Positions 7,442 through 15,276 of a DNA stretch of 29,257 nucleotides are shown here, one piece after another (the stretch's first letter is position 1; each line of letters opens with the position of its first letter). The DNA lies in NCBI GenBank assembly GCA_937910785.1, contig CALDLG010000091.1:1-29257 (forward strand), given 5' to 3'. Below the pieces are notes generated by a model. That model did no database searches. It saw only the letters and a program-made list of their open reading frames with translations, and was not told the DNA's origin. The translations under genes were made by a program, and so were the position numbers. The DNA comes from an uncultured Lachnospiraceae bacterium (GTDB lineage: Bacteria; Bacillota; Clostridia; Lachnospirales; Lachnospiraceae).

Positions 7442-10006
7442 TCAGTCCACGGCCCGCAGCCGCTCCACAATGCTCTGCTTTTCCAGATTTTTGAAGCAGA
7501 GGTATGGAATCAGGACCGCAAGGGCGATCAGCATCGGCGTGCAGACCGCAAGCGGCATGAGCGTAAAGTGAAAGGTCGCCGTCCAGTCGGCGGCTACCAT
7601 CGCCCGGACACCGAATGCGACCGCAAACGTTCCCAGAATCCAGGAGAAAAGCAGCGTTGCTCCCGCATAAAACAGTCCTTCGGCAATCAGCATGCCGCGA
7701 AGCTGCCGTTTGGTCATGCCGACACTCTGTATCACGGCGAATTCCTTCTGCCTGGATACGATCGCCGTCACCATGGAATTGGCAAAATTCAGGATGCCGA
7801 CGAGCGCAATAATGATGCTTATCGCAAATCCGGTGATGGTATTCGCCCTCGTCTGCTCTTTATAATGCTCTGTCAAAGTCGTCTTTGAAACAAATGCCAG
7901 ACTCCGATCTTTTTCTTCCCGGTAATCCACGAGCATCTGCTCAGCCTCCTCTTCGGCCCCATCCTTTACACGAAAGAAAAATTTGCGCAGCGTATTGTCC
8001 GGATACATCTCCCGAAACGTCTCTGCCGGCAGATAAAAGGAAAGAAAGGCCGCTTCCTCTTCCTCGTTAATCCCTTCTGTGATATCATGAATGCTCATGA
8101 CAATGCCCATGACCTCATAGGAGGTTCCCAGAATCTCCACCCGGTCTCCCACAGAGTAGGTCGGCTGCGTCTCCTTTTTGCTTTCTTCCATACCCCCGGC
8201 AGCCTCTACGAGAACATAACCCCCCGACAGAAACGCTTCCCGGTCAAAATTTCCTTCCAGCATACGGTAATCCTCCGCAAAGGTATCCAGAATCAGCCCG
8301 TCAATGCCGTACAGAATCGCGAGGCATTCTTTCCGATCCATCATACGATAATAGCTCTCCGCATATCCGGGGTCTGTGGCTTCGATATAGGAAAGTCTTC
8401 CTTCCGCCTCATAATATGTCCGTATGTTGTCAAGCGCCGATTCGCCCGGCGAATGGCGGAATGTCATGGAATAAAGGCGTCCTGTTGCCTCCAGTCCGTC
8501 AAGCGCGCCGATTCGCTCCAACAGTTCTTCCGAAATCGTCGTGCCGTAAGGATTATATCTGCTGAAATTGGTAGCGATCGAGCTGTCTTTTACCTCGAAA
8601 TCACTGATCACCATCTGACTCACGTATTTATCGACATCGAAGCTCGCGTTTTTCGCATAAACGACCGACAGGAGCAAAAGCCCCAGCGTCAGGGAACAGA
8701 TTACCAAAACAGTGCGTTTTTTATTCCGTCCGAGATTGGCAAGCGCCATCTTCGGTATTTTCGCGCCTCCGGTGCTTTTCTTTATTTTTCTTCTGCTCTG
8801 CGTCCCGGCATCGGTGTAACGCAGCGCTTCTATCGGGGAAACCTTTCCGGCGATCCGGGCAGGCTTCCTGCCGGAGATCAGTACCGTCAGATAAGCAAAC
8901 AGCGCGGAACCGGCAAATACAAACGGACTGACGGAGACAAAAGCCTTCCCGCCCGTACCGGTGATGATCACCGGAACCAATACCATGCCGAACAGAAAAC
9001 CAAGCGCAAGCCCGCCGGGAATTCCAATCAGGGAAATCCGATTCACCTGTCCGTAAACGATCTTCCTGAGCTGCTTTCCGGAAACGCCCAGTGTTTTCAG
9101 TCGGCCATAAAATCGAATATCCGCCGCGACGGAAATCTGAAAAATATTGTAAATGATCAGATAACCGCATATAAATACCAATGCCATACACAGGATTATG
9201 GGAAGGAGCTCTCTTATGATATTCTGACTCATTACGGAATCATAAGCAATATTGATACCGTAAGAAGCGCCCGTAAGTCCCGTATCGCCAAGAATCTGCT
9301 CCGCCGTCCGTTCCAGATTCCCGCTGTCCGACACATCGACGTGAAGCATGGTCGTTCCAAAATACTGACCTGCTGCCTGCTGCTTTTTCTGATCGATGTC
9401 CGCGCACTCCGTCCCGATAAATGCTTCCGACACCCAGGCCATGCTCGCCATCGCCGCCGCATTCCCTTCCCAGTAACCGGAAAGAACAAACTGGCCGGTC
9501 GTATATTCCCCGCTGTTTAAATCCTCCCGCCAGCGCAGCGTAATTTTCTGTCCTGTCTCATAAGGAAGCCCCAGGCGGTCGAGCGTAATCGTATCCAATG
9601 CGATCTCATCCGCTCCGACCGGAAGATGTCCGGTTGTCGGCATGGAAAACGTCGATTCGGCATACTTTTCATCCGCATAGCGAATCTCCACCTGCCGCCC
9701 CGTCAGCTCCTCATTTTCCGCCACACCAACTATCACGCTGCGCCCCCAGTCCGTAACCAGATGATGCGCGGTGAGCCGGGCAATTTCTTCTTCGCTCAAA
9801 AAGTTAAATGTCAGATGACTGCGGGTTCCCGCCATCTTCAGGTTCATTTCCCGCAGATTCTCTTCCATGCTCTTCGACAGCACAAACAGCGTCGTAAACA
9901 TCAGCGTTGTCAGCATAACCGCAAATACCGCCACCAGATTCCGTTTTCCGTTGGCCCGGAAGCTTCGGCTCGTCAATGTATATAAAATCGATTTTCTTTT
10001 TTTCAT
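7442..10006 (-). CDS. ABC transporter permease with two FtsX/MacB-type domains
   Basis: An 854-residue membrane protein. One N-terminal helix (NLVAVFAVMLTTLMFTTLFVL) is followed by a large extracellular domain. A first FtsX-type bundle (about 270-390) contains LPIILCMALVFICGYLIIYNIF and the RFYGRLKTLGVSGKQLRKIV coupling segment. A second helix plus extracellular domain follows (from about 430), and a second FtsX bundle lies at the C-terminus with VSRQKEFAVIQSVGMTKRQL. This layout fits type VII (MacB/LolCDE/FtsX-like) mechanotransmission transporters for peptide efflux, antimicrobial resistance or cell-surface processes. It is longer than BceB-type permeases and lacks their ten-helix order. 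GGGAGGGA precedes ATG 10006; it follows its ATPase gene by 76 bp. The substrate is unknown. Confidence 0.88.
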   Translation of the reverse strand: MKKRKSILYTLTSRSFRANGKRNLVAVFAVMLTTLMFTTLFVLSKSMEENLREMNLKMAGTRSHLTFNFLSEEEIARLTAHHLVTDWGRSVIVGVAENEELTGRQVEIRYADEKYAESTFSMPTTGHLPVGADEIALDTITLDRLGLPYETGQKITLRWREDLNSGEYTTGQFVLSGYWEGNAAAMASMAWVSEAFIGTECADIDQKKQQAAGQYFGTTMLHVDVSDSGNLERTAEQILGDTGLTGASYGINIAYDSVMSQNIIRELLPIILCMALVFICGYLIIYNIFQISVAADIRFYGRLKTLGVSGKQLRKIVYGQVNRISLIGIPGGLALGFLFGMVLVPVIITGTGGKAFVSVSPFVFAGSALFAYLTVLISGRKPARIAGKVSPIEALRYTDAGTQSRRKIKKSTGGAKIPKMALANLGRNKKRTVLVICSLTLGLLLLSVVYAKNASFDVDKYVSQMVISDFEVKDSSIATNFSRYNPYGTTISEELLERIGALDGLEATGRLYSMTFRHSPGESALDNIRTYYEAEGRLSYIEATDPGYAESYYRMMDRKECLAILYGIDGLILDTFAEDYRMLEGNFDREAFLSGGYVLVEAAGGMEESKKETQPTYSVGDRVEILGTSYEVMGIVMSIHDITEGINEEEEAAFLSFYLPAETFREMYPDNTLRKFFFRVKDGAEEEAEQMLVDYREEKDRSLAFVSKTTLTEHYKEQTRANTITGFAISIIIALVGILNFANSMVTAIVSRQKEFAVIQSVGMTKRQLRGMLIAEGLFYAGATLLFSWILGTFAVAFGVRAMVAADWTATFHFTLMPLAVCTPMLIALAVLIPYLCFKNLEKQSIVERLRAVD

Positions 10007-10082
10007 GATGATTCCCTCCCTGCCAGAACCACCGCCGGTCAGCGGCGATTCCAGGAATGCTCCTTATTCTCTCTGATATGAT

Positions 10083-10751
10083 TTATGCGTTCACAATTTT
10101 CCCGTCTTCAATTCGAATGATACGATCCGCCCTTTCGGCGATCTCCGGGTTATGGGTTATCATCACAACCGTCTGCTTAAACATCCGCCCGGTAGTTCCA
10201 AGAAGCCCGATCACCTCGTCGCTCGTCTTACTGTCCAGATTTCCCGTCGGTTCATCCGCCAGAATGATCGCCGGTTTACCGGCCAAAGCCCTGGCGATCG
10301 CCACGCGCTGCTGCTGCCCGCCGGAAAGCGTATTCGGCATATAATAAAGCTTCTTTTCCAGCCCCAACAGCGAGACCACTTCCCGGATAAACGCTTCATC
10401 CGGCTTCTTCCCGTCAAGTTCGACCGGCATGACGATGTTCTCATATACATTCAGAACCGGAACCAGATTATAATTCTGGAAAATAAATCCGATGCGCTGT
10501 CTCCTGAATACGGTCAGATCCTCGTCCTTTAATTTGCAAAGTTCGAACTGATCCACCTTCACGCTGCCGCTGCTCGGCCTGTCGAGTCCTCCAAGCATAT
10601 TGAGCAGGGTGGATTTCCCACTGCCCGATGTACCGATTATAGCGACAAATTCTCCCTGCTCAACAGAAATGTTCACGTCATCCAGAGCCTTCACGATATT
10701 GGGCTTTGTCCCATACTGCTTTGTCAGATTCTTTGTTGTTAAAATGTTCAT
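10083..10751 (-). CDS. ABC transporter ATPase, MacB/LolD/BceA-like
   Basis: A 222-residue ATPase with complete motifs: Walker A GTSGSGKS (40-47), Q-loop Gln92 (FQNYNLVP), signature LSGGQ (142-146), Walker B AIILADE (161-167) followed by PTGNLDS, and His200 of the H-loop. The PTGNLDS motif and the small size are typical of ATPases that pair with FtsX-type permeases. It is the first gene of a two-gene transporter operon behind its own promoter, which carries LytTR-type repeats, so it is probably controlled by the adjacent two-component system. Confidence 0.93.
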   Translation of the reverse strand: MNILTTKNLTKQYGTKPNIVKALDDVNISVEQGEFVAIIGTSGSGKSTLLNMLGGLDRPSSGSVKVDQFELCKLKDEDLTVFRRQRIGFIFQNYNLVPVLNVYENIVMPVELDGKKPDEAFIREVVSLLGLEKKLYYMPNTLSGGQQQRVAIARALAGKPAIILADEPTGNLDSKTSDEVIGLLGTTGRMFKQTVVMITHNPEIAERADRIIRIEDGKIVNA

Positions 10752-10816
10752 AGCCGTATCCCCCTCTTTTCTTTTTCCGGCAGGCGCGGAGCTTTCGCGC
10801 CGTCCGGACTATGCTC

Positions 10817-10844
10817 ATTATAACGAGTGGAAATGGGGATACAA
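10817..10844 (-). promoter_or_regulatory. promoter of the ABC ATPase-permease operon
   Basis: On the minus strand, TTGTAT (10839-10844), a 16-bp spacer and a consensus TATAAT (10817-10822) lie about 66 bp upstream of the ATPase start. The non-consensus -35 with binding repeats just upstream fits an activator-dependent promoter. Confidence 0.65.
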
Positions 10845-10854
10845 CAGAGAAGGT

Positions 10855-10884
10855 AAAAACTAACATCCAGAATGCAAAAACTAA
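10855..10884 (-). promoter_or_regulatory. LytTR-type direct repeats upstream of the transporter promoter
   Basis: On the minus strand TTAGTTTTT occurs twice as identical 9-bp repeats (10876-10884 and 10855-10863) separated by exactly 12 bp, ending 10 bp upstream of the -35. LytTR-domain regulators are known to bind 9-bp direct repeats spaced 12-13 bp apart next to -35 elements. The core GTT of the family consensus is present in both copies. The adjacent LytTR regulator is the natural candidate to bind here. Confidence 0.7.
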
Positions 10885-10961
10885 GATCGAAGCGTCAGAA
10901 ACACAAAACCGTAGAAAACAGAAACCGAAGAAAATCAGATTTGAAACGACAGAAAACGAAA

Positions 10962-12257
10962 TCAGGCGCCTGCGTCGGGCACCGGAATCACGATTTTCAG
11001 GGTAAAAACTCCATCCTCCGATCTGACACTGCACTGACCATCATACCGCTCCACCGCCTTCCGGATATTCGGAAGGCCCAGCCCATGCAGGAAGTCATCC
11101 TCTTTCGTTGTTTTCCCGGAAAGCCGCATCGAAGGAGAAACATGATTCTCCACTGCGATCAACAGCATATCCCGGACGCGTCCTGCCCGCACCGTAATCA
11201 GCCGCTGTTCCTCCGGCAGCTTTTCACTGGCCTCAATCGCATTATCCAGCGCATTACCAAATATCGTGCTGATATCCAACACCTCCAGGAAAGCGCCATC
11301 CTCAAAGGAAACCGCGGCCACGAAATCGATCTGCCGCTCCTGTGCCCGCTTCGCCTTATCCCGAATGATGATATCGACTACTTCGTTTCCCGTATGATAA
11401 TAATTTTCGTATCCTTCGATCTGATCCTGCAATGTCTGAATCGACCGCACGCTCTGCGTTCCCTGTGCCTCCGACTGCAAAACGAGCAGATGGTTTTTCA
11501 GATCATGATAAATGCTCCGCACCCGCTCTTCATCTCTGATCCGGTCCTTATAATAATTACCGCGCCGCTCTAACTCCTGTACCCGCCAGGCATTCTCTGC
11601 CGCGCCGCAGATATAGGAAGCCAGATACACACAGCCGAAGCTTGAGAAAAGCGACGCGCCGCAGATCGGATACATGATGATCGTATCTTCCGGCATAAAT
11701 AAAAGAATTGTAAAGACCGCCACAAAGGAGGCCAGCATCAGCATATCGACAATCAGCCACATCCGCTGTGTCAGACGCGCGGTGATTTTTGAGATAAATT
11801 TCCGTAAAATAAGCCAGATTCCAACCCAGAACAACAGCCGAAGAAACAGGGAAAACACAAGAATCCCGTTATCCAGAAGCAGCAGCCTGGGCGACTGCTT
11901 CGTTTCCCCCCATGCCGCCTCTGCGACTGCATAAAATACCCGCATGCCAATGTCCCGCATCAGATAATTAATGGAAATCAGCGCCGGATAAAATACAAGA
12001 AGAACCGATATTTTTTCGACAAACGTTCCCCGATAAAACACAAGAATATACAGAAAAAAAGCGGCAAGCGTCCCAAGAAGCGCATAGATGTCGTTGGAAT
12101 ATATGATCGCGTCCGCAATATAACCGAATACAAGAAAACCCACAATCCGGACAAGCCAGTTTCGCCGAAGCGGCAGAATCGATCTGAGAATCCAGAAAAA
12201 GACAAAAATATATCCCTCCACGAACAGAAAATTCAATGCCTTTAAAAAATGGATCAT
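10962..12257 (-). CDS. GHKL (AgrC/VirS-like) sensor histidine kinase
   Basis: A 431-residue membrane kinase. About six N-terminal transmembrane helices (residues 1-225) are followed by a DHp segment SIYHDLKNHLLVLQ (phospho-acceptor His near 251), an N-box GNALDNAIEAS and a G-box GLGLPNIRKAVERY, typical of the HATPase_c_5 class that partners LytTR regulators. The start is placed at ATG 12257, which overlaps the regulator stop as ATGA and has GGGGGGA upstream; the frame extends five codons further. No agrD-like peptide gene or agrB was found nearby, so the signal is unknown. It may sense the substrate of the downstream transporter. Confidence 0.9.
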   Translation of the reverse strand: MIHFLKALNFLFVEGYIFVFFWILRSILPLRRNWLVRIVGFLVFGYIADAIIYSNDIYALLGTLAAFFLYILVFYRGTFVEKISVLLVFYPALISINYLMRDIGMRVFYAVAEAAWGETKQSPRLLLLDNGILVFSLFLRLLFWVGIWLILRKFISKITARLTQRMWLIVDMLMLASFVAVFTILLFMPEDTIIMYPICGASLFSSFGCVYLASYICGAAENAWRVQELERRGNYYKDRIRDEERVRSIYHDLKNHLLVLQSEAQGTQSVRSIQTLQDQIEGYENYYHTGNEVVDIIIRDKAKRAQERQIDFVAAVSFEDGAFLEVLDISTIFGNALDNAIEASEKLPEEQRLITVRAGRVRDMLLIAVENHVSPSMRLSGKTTKEDDFLHGLGLPNIRKAVERYDGQCSVRSEDGVFTLKIVIPVPDAGA

Positions 12258-12964
12258 AAAAGGTCCCCCCAATACTCCGCAATTTTTTCCATAACTTCCT
12301 TCCGCTTCGGCTGGCTGATCGGAAGCATTTCACCCGTAACCAGTTCCAGCTCCAGTTTTTTAACGCCTTTTATATAAAACAGATTCACGAGATAGCTCGT
12401 ATGACAGCGGACGAAATCCTTCTCCTGCAGCTCCCGCTCCATCTCCTTCATGCTCTTATAGCAGATAATCTTTTCCTCCTCCGTATGCAGAAGAAGATTA
12501 CGGTTGAAAGTCTCCACATAGTGGAGACTTTTTAGAAAAACCTTGTATTTACCAGTATCATTGGAAATTACAATATAAGGGCTGTCATCCTTCCTGTGCT
12601 TTTTCAGCCATCCATCCATTTCCGCTTTTAACCGGACATACTTCATGGGCTTGATAATATAATTATCCGCCCGGTACTTGTATCCTTCCAGCCCATATTG
12701 GGTAAGCGTCGTCAGAAAGATAATTCCCACCTTTTCATCCATCTGCCGGATGCGTCCCGCGGTGTGCAGACCGTCCACCAGCTTCATCTGAATATCGAGG
12801 AAAATCAGATCAATGGTCGTATCGTACTTTTCAATCAGTTCCAGTCCGTCATAATAAACACTTATCCTGATCTCTTCGCCGCTTTCCCCGGCATATCGTT
12901 TCAGCAGTTCCGTAAGATGCAGGACGAATTCCTTTTCGTCATCGCAGATCGCAATATGTATCAT
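12254..12964 (-). CDS. LytTR-family response regulator
   Basis: A receiver plus LytTR DNA-binding protein of about 236 residues. The receiver has the acidic pair Asp8/Asp9 (AICDDE), phospho-acceptor Asp57 (DLIFLDIQM) and Lys105 (NYIIKPM). The C-terminal LytTR domain (about 130-230) includes YVETFNRNLLLHT, FVRCHTSYLVNL and PISQPKRKEVMEKI. ATG 12964 is chosen because GGAG lies 9 nt before it; ATG 12979 has no ribosome-binding site and ATG 12970 is only 3 nt from GGAG. The gene overlaps the kinase by 4 bp. Its likely target is the pair of 9-bp repeats at 10855-10884, which would make the cassette a sensor-controlled efflux system. Confidence 0.92.
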   Translation of the reverse strand: MIHIAICDDEKEFVLHLTELLKRYAGESGEEIRISVYYDGLELIEKYDTTIDLIFLDIQMKLVDGLHTAGRIRQMDEKVGIIFLTTLTQYGLEGYKYRADNYIIKPMKYVRLKAEMDGWLKKHRKDDSPYIVISNDTGKYKVFLKSLHYVETFNRNLLLHTEEEKIICYKSMKEMERELQEKDFVRCHTSYLVNLFYIKGVKKLELELVTGEMLPISQPKRKEVMEKIAEYWGDLL

Positions 12965-13015
12965 CTTCATAATCTCCATTCTACAGGAGTGCGCTTTTCA
13001 GCACCCTGTAATTAT

Positions 13016-13678
13016 CTATCTGAAAAGACTGCCGGACCGGCCGGCAAGCAGGGACCGGATCAGCCCGCAGGTTTCTATCCGGGCTCCGGGAGGATTGTCA
13101 CCATGCTCCGAATCATAAGAATAATCCTTCAGGAGCTGACATGGGAACTCTTCACATACGCCGCAAAAAGAAATCTGTTTCTTCCGGGCGCATGCCGCAA
13201 CCGGACAAGGCTCCTTCTCCGCATGAAAAGGCATTCCCTTCGTGGAAACACAGCCGCCGCACTGACAGGGTTCCTTCCATTCACAGTTCGTGCAGTCCAG
13301 ACCACAATAGGTCGTGAGCAGAACTTCCTGCTGCTTTTTCTTACTGAGACCCCCAAGCACTAATTGATAAGACTTATCCATCATATCCTTCAACAGATCA
13401 TCCGGCACGCATCCGTCCGGATTGATGGAATTCCAATGCACCTTATTACAATAGTATCCGGGAATAATATCCTCATACTGCTTTCTCCAAAATTCACCCT
13501 CCACAGGTTCCAGCTTTAATGTAATATAATAAGGCTTATTATCCCTCGTGCCATCCAGACATATGGCAACAAACATCTTTCCGCCGATCATATAGCGAAT
13601 CCAGTTCCATTCCTCTTTCAGGTCTTTGGTGACCCCCGGTTTTTTCATCAGGTATTCATCAATCCATGGGTATTTCAT
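13016..13678 (-). CDS. YjbR/MmcQ-like domain fused to a Cys-rich DUF3795 domain
   Basis: A 220-residue protein. The N-terminal 115 or so residues match the MmcQ/YjbR fold (a small DNA-binding-like CyaY-type domain): MKYPWIDEYLMKK, then MIGGKMFVAICLDG, YYCNKVHWNSI and LLKDMMDKSYQLVLGGLS. The C-terminus (from TTYCGLDCTNCEW) is a DUF3795 zinc-ribbon-like domain with many cysteines (CQCGGC, CPVAACARKK, FCGVCEEFPC). ATG 13678 follows GGAGAAGGA; the frame extends upstream without a better start. It lies 51 bp before the LytTR regulator on the same strand and may be cotranscribed. The function of both domains is poorly known. The fusion suggests a metal-binding or redox-linked role, which is inference. 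Confidence 0.8.
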   Translation of the reverse strand: MKYPWIDEYLMKKPGVTKDLKEEWNWIRYMIGGKMFVAICLDGTRDNKPYYITLKLEPVEGEFWRKQYEDIIPGYYCNKVHWNSINPDGCVPDDLLKDMMDKSYQLVLGGLSKKKQQEVLLTTYCGLDCTNCEWKEPCQCGGCVSTKGMPFHAEKEPCPVAACARKKQISFCGVCEEFPCQLLKDYSYDSEHGDNPPGARIETCGLIRSLLAGRSGSLFR

Positions 13679-13962
13679 GCGCTTCCTTCTCCTTTCGTGT
13701 ATGATTACAATGCTTTCCTCCGAAACTCTCCTCTTATAGCAGGGTTCTGAGTGACATACAATAATACACACCCCTTTCTTTCCTCCTGCCATTTACCTGT
13801 CAATGAAATTATAAATAAGCCTGTTTTTACAGTCAAGATTCAGATGTTAAAAGGTGCGGTACAAAATTCTTGCATGGTAAAGATCAGATCCGAAATCTCC
13901 TAAACAGCTTTTTCACAGTAAATTCTGTCCGAGAGTTCTCCGTTTCCACACTTTCGAATTTA

Positions 13963-13971
13963 TGGTATAAT
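13963..13971 (+). promoter_or_regulatory. extended -10 promoter for the NTF2-like gene
   Basis: TATGGTATAAT, with TATAAT at 13966-13971 and TG one base upstream, is a strong extended -10 element about 105 bp before the NTF2-like start. A perfect 7-bp inverted repeat (GTTCATG 13993-13999, CATGAAC 14011-14017) lies in the leader. The rest of the 13.79-14.08 kb gap shows only a weak 60-codon frame. Confidence 0.5.
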
Positions 13972-14076
13972 GAAAAAAACACATGTCATGCGGTTCATGT
14001 TTTTATTGACCATGAACTGATGGGAAAACCAATTTCTTACATAGAAGATTGAGACGATAGATACGGAGAGAATAAA

Positions 14077-14439
14077 ATGGATATACAGAAATTCTGGAAA
14101 GCTGTATTACAACAAAATGCCGAAGAAATACGGCTGTTTTTTGAGGATACGGCTTATGTAAACTGGCATTGCACAAATGAGCATTTTACCGTGAATGAGT
14201 TTATTCGCGCTAACTGTGAATATCCCGGACAGTGGGACGGAATTGTTGAGAGAATCGAACAAACCGGCAATTTGACAATTACGGTAACGCGGGTATTTAC
14301 AACGGATCGCGATCTATCATTTCATGTAGTATCATTTATAAGAATTGAAAATGATAAAATCACATCTATCGATGAATACTGGGGCGATGACGGTATGGCT
14401 CCTCAATGGCGGGCCGGAACAGGAACTCCCATCCGCTGA
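14077..14439 (+). CDS. NTF2-like (SnoaL/DUF4440-type) small protein
   Basis: A 120-residue protein with the pattern of the NTF2-like cone fold: an N-terminal helix (FWKAVLQQNAEEIRLFFEDTAYVNW), a conserved middle (FIRANCEYPGQWDGIVERIEQ) and beta strands ending in SFIRIENDKITSIDEYWGDDG. Such proteins bind small ligands or act as isomerases or hydratases; nothing here specifies a substrate. GGAGAG precedes ATG 14077. It stands alone between the Region 2 genes and the phage island and converges on the membrane-protein gene. Base composition is intermediate between the two flanking regions. Confidence 0.75.
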   Translation: MDIQKFWKAVLQQNAEEIRLFFEDTAYVNWHCTNEHFTVNEFIRANCEYPGQWDGIVERIEQTGNLTITVTRVFTTDRDLSFHVVSFIRIENDKITSIDEYWGDDGMAPQWRAGTGTPIR

Positions 14440-14491
14440 GTTTTCAGGTGTCCAAAACAGCACCACATTCATAAGGCGGATATTCCGGAAG

Positions 14492-15127
14492 TTATATATT
14501 CAGCAGTATCTCATATGGATTTATGATGATTTCTGCCTGTATCAGCCATATCAATATGATGGATATGAGTAATCCCAAAAGCAGACTGAATATTTTTTTC
14601 ATATTTGTCGGAATAACCGCTGACAGTGAGAGCGACATGCATAAATAAGCAATAGACAGCAGGAACTTATCTTTCGCACTATAATATCCTTCCGTACAAA
14701 TAGTTAAATACCATTCCGTAAAAAATAAAACAAAAGGTAATGAAGCAATCAAATTTGCGTAATATTTATTTTTATGTATCAACCATATCAGAAAACCGCC
14801 AAATGGAGTAAGCATAGCGATGATTCCCCATAAAATCATCTGCGATTTTGGAAAAAAATTTAAAAGCAAAACCGTATATCCATAATACGCAGACAGCATT
14901 CCGATAAAAAAAACAAAGGAACGAACCGCTGCAAGCCAGGGTGTTTTTGAACGAACAGCTATTAGCGCAGCCACCCAGACCCATATCCCAAATCGTCCCA
15001 TGATATCGGCAAATATGGGAAAATAATACAGAAGGTTCCGTCCATCTGCAAATTTTGCAATGATTCCTAAAACAATGCCGGTAATAAATGGCCAAATGAA
15101 TAAACGTTTATTCGAGTCTTTTGACAT
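14492..15127 (-). CDS. multi-pass membrane protein of unknown function
   Basis: A 211-residue hydrophobic protein with about six to seven predicted membrane segments (FIWPFITGIVLGIIAKF, FGIWVWVAALIAV, FVFFIGMLSAYYGYTVLLL, MILWGIIAMLTPFGGFLIWLI, LIASLPFVLFFTEW, ILSLLLGLLISIILIWLI-like C-terminus). It resembles small DUF6518-type membrane proteins, but I am not certain of the family. GAGGAG precedes ATG 15127. It converges on the NTF2-like gene with a 52-bp gap. It is the last gene before the phage-like island and probably belongs to the host chromosome. Confidence 0.7.
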   Translation of the reverse strand: MSKDSNKRLFIWPFITGIVLGIIAKFADGRNLLYYFPIFADIMGRFGIWVWVAALIAVRSKTPWLAAVRSFVFFIGMLSAYYGYTVLLLNFFPKSQMILWGIIAMLTPFGGFLIWLIHKNKYYANLIASLPFVLFFTEWYLTICTEGYYSAKDKFLLSIAYLCMSLSLSAVIPTNMKKIFSLLLGLLISIILIWLIQAEIIINPYEILLNI

Positions 15128-15276
15128 TTATTTCTCCTCTGTAGATTTCGATTGTAAGACCCTCTCTTCATAACCGGATACTGCTTCCAAAAGGGCAGAC
15201 TGCCATGCACATCGATTGTACTTTACCAGATTAGTTTCCTTTTGTAAATTGAAATCATCAGATATTTCTTACATAT

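Noticed and set aside
8087..9520. 477-codon rightward frame opposite the FtsX permease
   Set aside because: The leftward frame is a clear FtsX-type permease with ribosome-binding site and ATPase partner; the other frame has no domain.
13870..14052. 60-codon rightward frame before the NTF2-like gene
   Set aside because: It has no ribosome-binding site, contains the predicted promoter of the next gene and shows no domain; probably chance.
15128..15276. Possible left attachment site of the island
   Set aside because: Only short matches (about 6 bp, such as ctgtag) are shared with the right edge, so no attachment repeat can be supported.
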